A stretch of DNA of 5,150 bases. Source: Clostridiaceae bacterium (lineage in GTDB: Bacteria; Bacillota; Clostridia; Oscillospirales; Acutalibacteraceae). The notes beneath the pieces are model-generated. The model saw nothing but the letters and a program-made list of their open reading frames with translations, ran no database searches and was not told the DNA's origin. How positions within the stretch are numbered: position 1 is the stretch's first letter; each line of letters begins with the position of its first letter. Shown piece by piece: positions 4,886 through 5,150 of this stretch. The stretch spans positions 1 to 5,150 of the forward strand of contig JAEDKI010000138.1 in assembly GCA_016295895.1 (NCBI GenBank), in the 5' to 3' direction. A program made the translations under genes and the position numbers.

Positions 4886-5150
4886 ATAAAAAATATCTGG
4901 TTTGTTCAGGCAAACAATGTTTACGGCAACGAGATTCGCTCCGTTTATATTCCCTATGCCGCAGGCTGTATTGCCGCCTACGCTTTTGCCGATGAGAAAA
5001 TCAAAGCTGAATGCCGCCTTGAGGGGTTTATTTATACCCATGAGCCTGTTCAGGCGGTTATCGAAAAAATAAAAGACCCATTTATTGTTGCGTTTTCATG
5101 CTCCGTCTGGAATTATGAATATAACAAAGCCCTTGCCCGTGAGGTCAAAA
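4886..5150 (+). CDS. B12-binding-domain radical SAM protein, N-terminal part (cut by window edge)
   Basis: The frame from 4886 gives 88 codons and runs off the window. It reads as the cobalamin-binding N-terminal domain of a B12-dependent radical SAM enzyme: a first beta strand IWFVQANNVYG (4-14), IPYAAGCIAAYAF (22-34), a middle FIYTHEPVQAVIEKI (48-62) and the marker strand-helix VAFSCSVWNYEYNKALAREVK (68-88). The pattern of an Asn-rich loop, a PY.AGC.AAYA helix and F.C.VWN.EYN is known from this family, whose members run to several hundred residues with a CxxxCxxC cluster motif lying beyond this window. Such enzymes do methyl transfer or other radical chemistry; the substrate is unknown. The start is unusual. 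An in-frame TAA sits at 4868-4870 and no ATG, GTG or TTG follows in frame, so ATA 4886, 6 bases after AGGGGGG, is the best start. The family call is good; the start is inferred. Confidence 0.75.
   Translation, partial: MKNIWFVQANNVYGNEIRSVYIPYAAGCIAAYAFADEKIKAECRLEGFIYTHEPVQAVIEKIKDPFIVAFSCSVWNYEYNKALAREVK

Noticed and set aside
4799..5041. An 80-codon frame on the - strand opposite the radical SAM gene
   Set aside because: It overlaps the epimerase promoter and is antisense to a frame with a recognisable B12-binding domain; its sequence resembles no known family.

Overview
The window reads as chromosomal DNA of a Gram-positive anaerobe, most likely a gut or rumen Clostridia member (Oscillospiraceae/Ruminococcaceae-like). 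This is inferred from moderate GC, strong G-rich Shine-Dalgarno sequences, short intergenic spaces with compact hairpin terminators, a lipoprotein-type solute-binding protein, and frequent GTG/TTG starts. No RNA gene, mobile element, CRISPR array or long repeat was seen.

Layout. (1) Bases 1-2408, + strand: a three-gene polar amino acid ABC importer. It has a substrate-binding lipoprotein (its signal peptide is cut off by the window edge, and the lipobox cysteine is the first complete codon), a HisM/GlnP-type permease, and a GlnQ/HisP-type ATPase. A hairpin with a T-run lies between the binding protein and the permease, so the binding protein is probably made in excess over the membrane parts. 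Permease and ATPase overlap by 11 bases. A strong terminator closes the unit at 2420-2450. (2) Bases 2541-3761, + strand: a 406-residue multi-spanning membrane protein of unrecognised function with a TTG start. (3) Bases 3800-4735, - strand: an extended short-chain dehydrogenase/reductase (NAD-dependent nucleotide-sugar epimerase/dehydratase). It converges on gene 2 through a shared two-way terminator and is driven by a near-consensus promoter. (4) Bases 4886-5150, + strand: the first 88 codons of a B12-binding-domain radical SAM protein, divergent from the epimerase and cut by the right edge.

How the genes fit together. The importer is a self-contained nutrient uptake unit. The membrane protein and the sugar-nucleotide enzyme may belong to surface-glycan metabolism, but only gene proximity and general protein character suggest this. 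The radical SAM gene opens a new unit to the right.

The most unusual point is that the radical SAM frame has no ATG, GTG or TTG anywhere from its upstream in-frame stop to the window end. Its best start is an ATA six bases after a strong Shine-Dalgarno sequence, so standard start-codon rules miss the gene. I see no convincing wholly new multi-gene system in this window.
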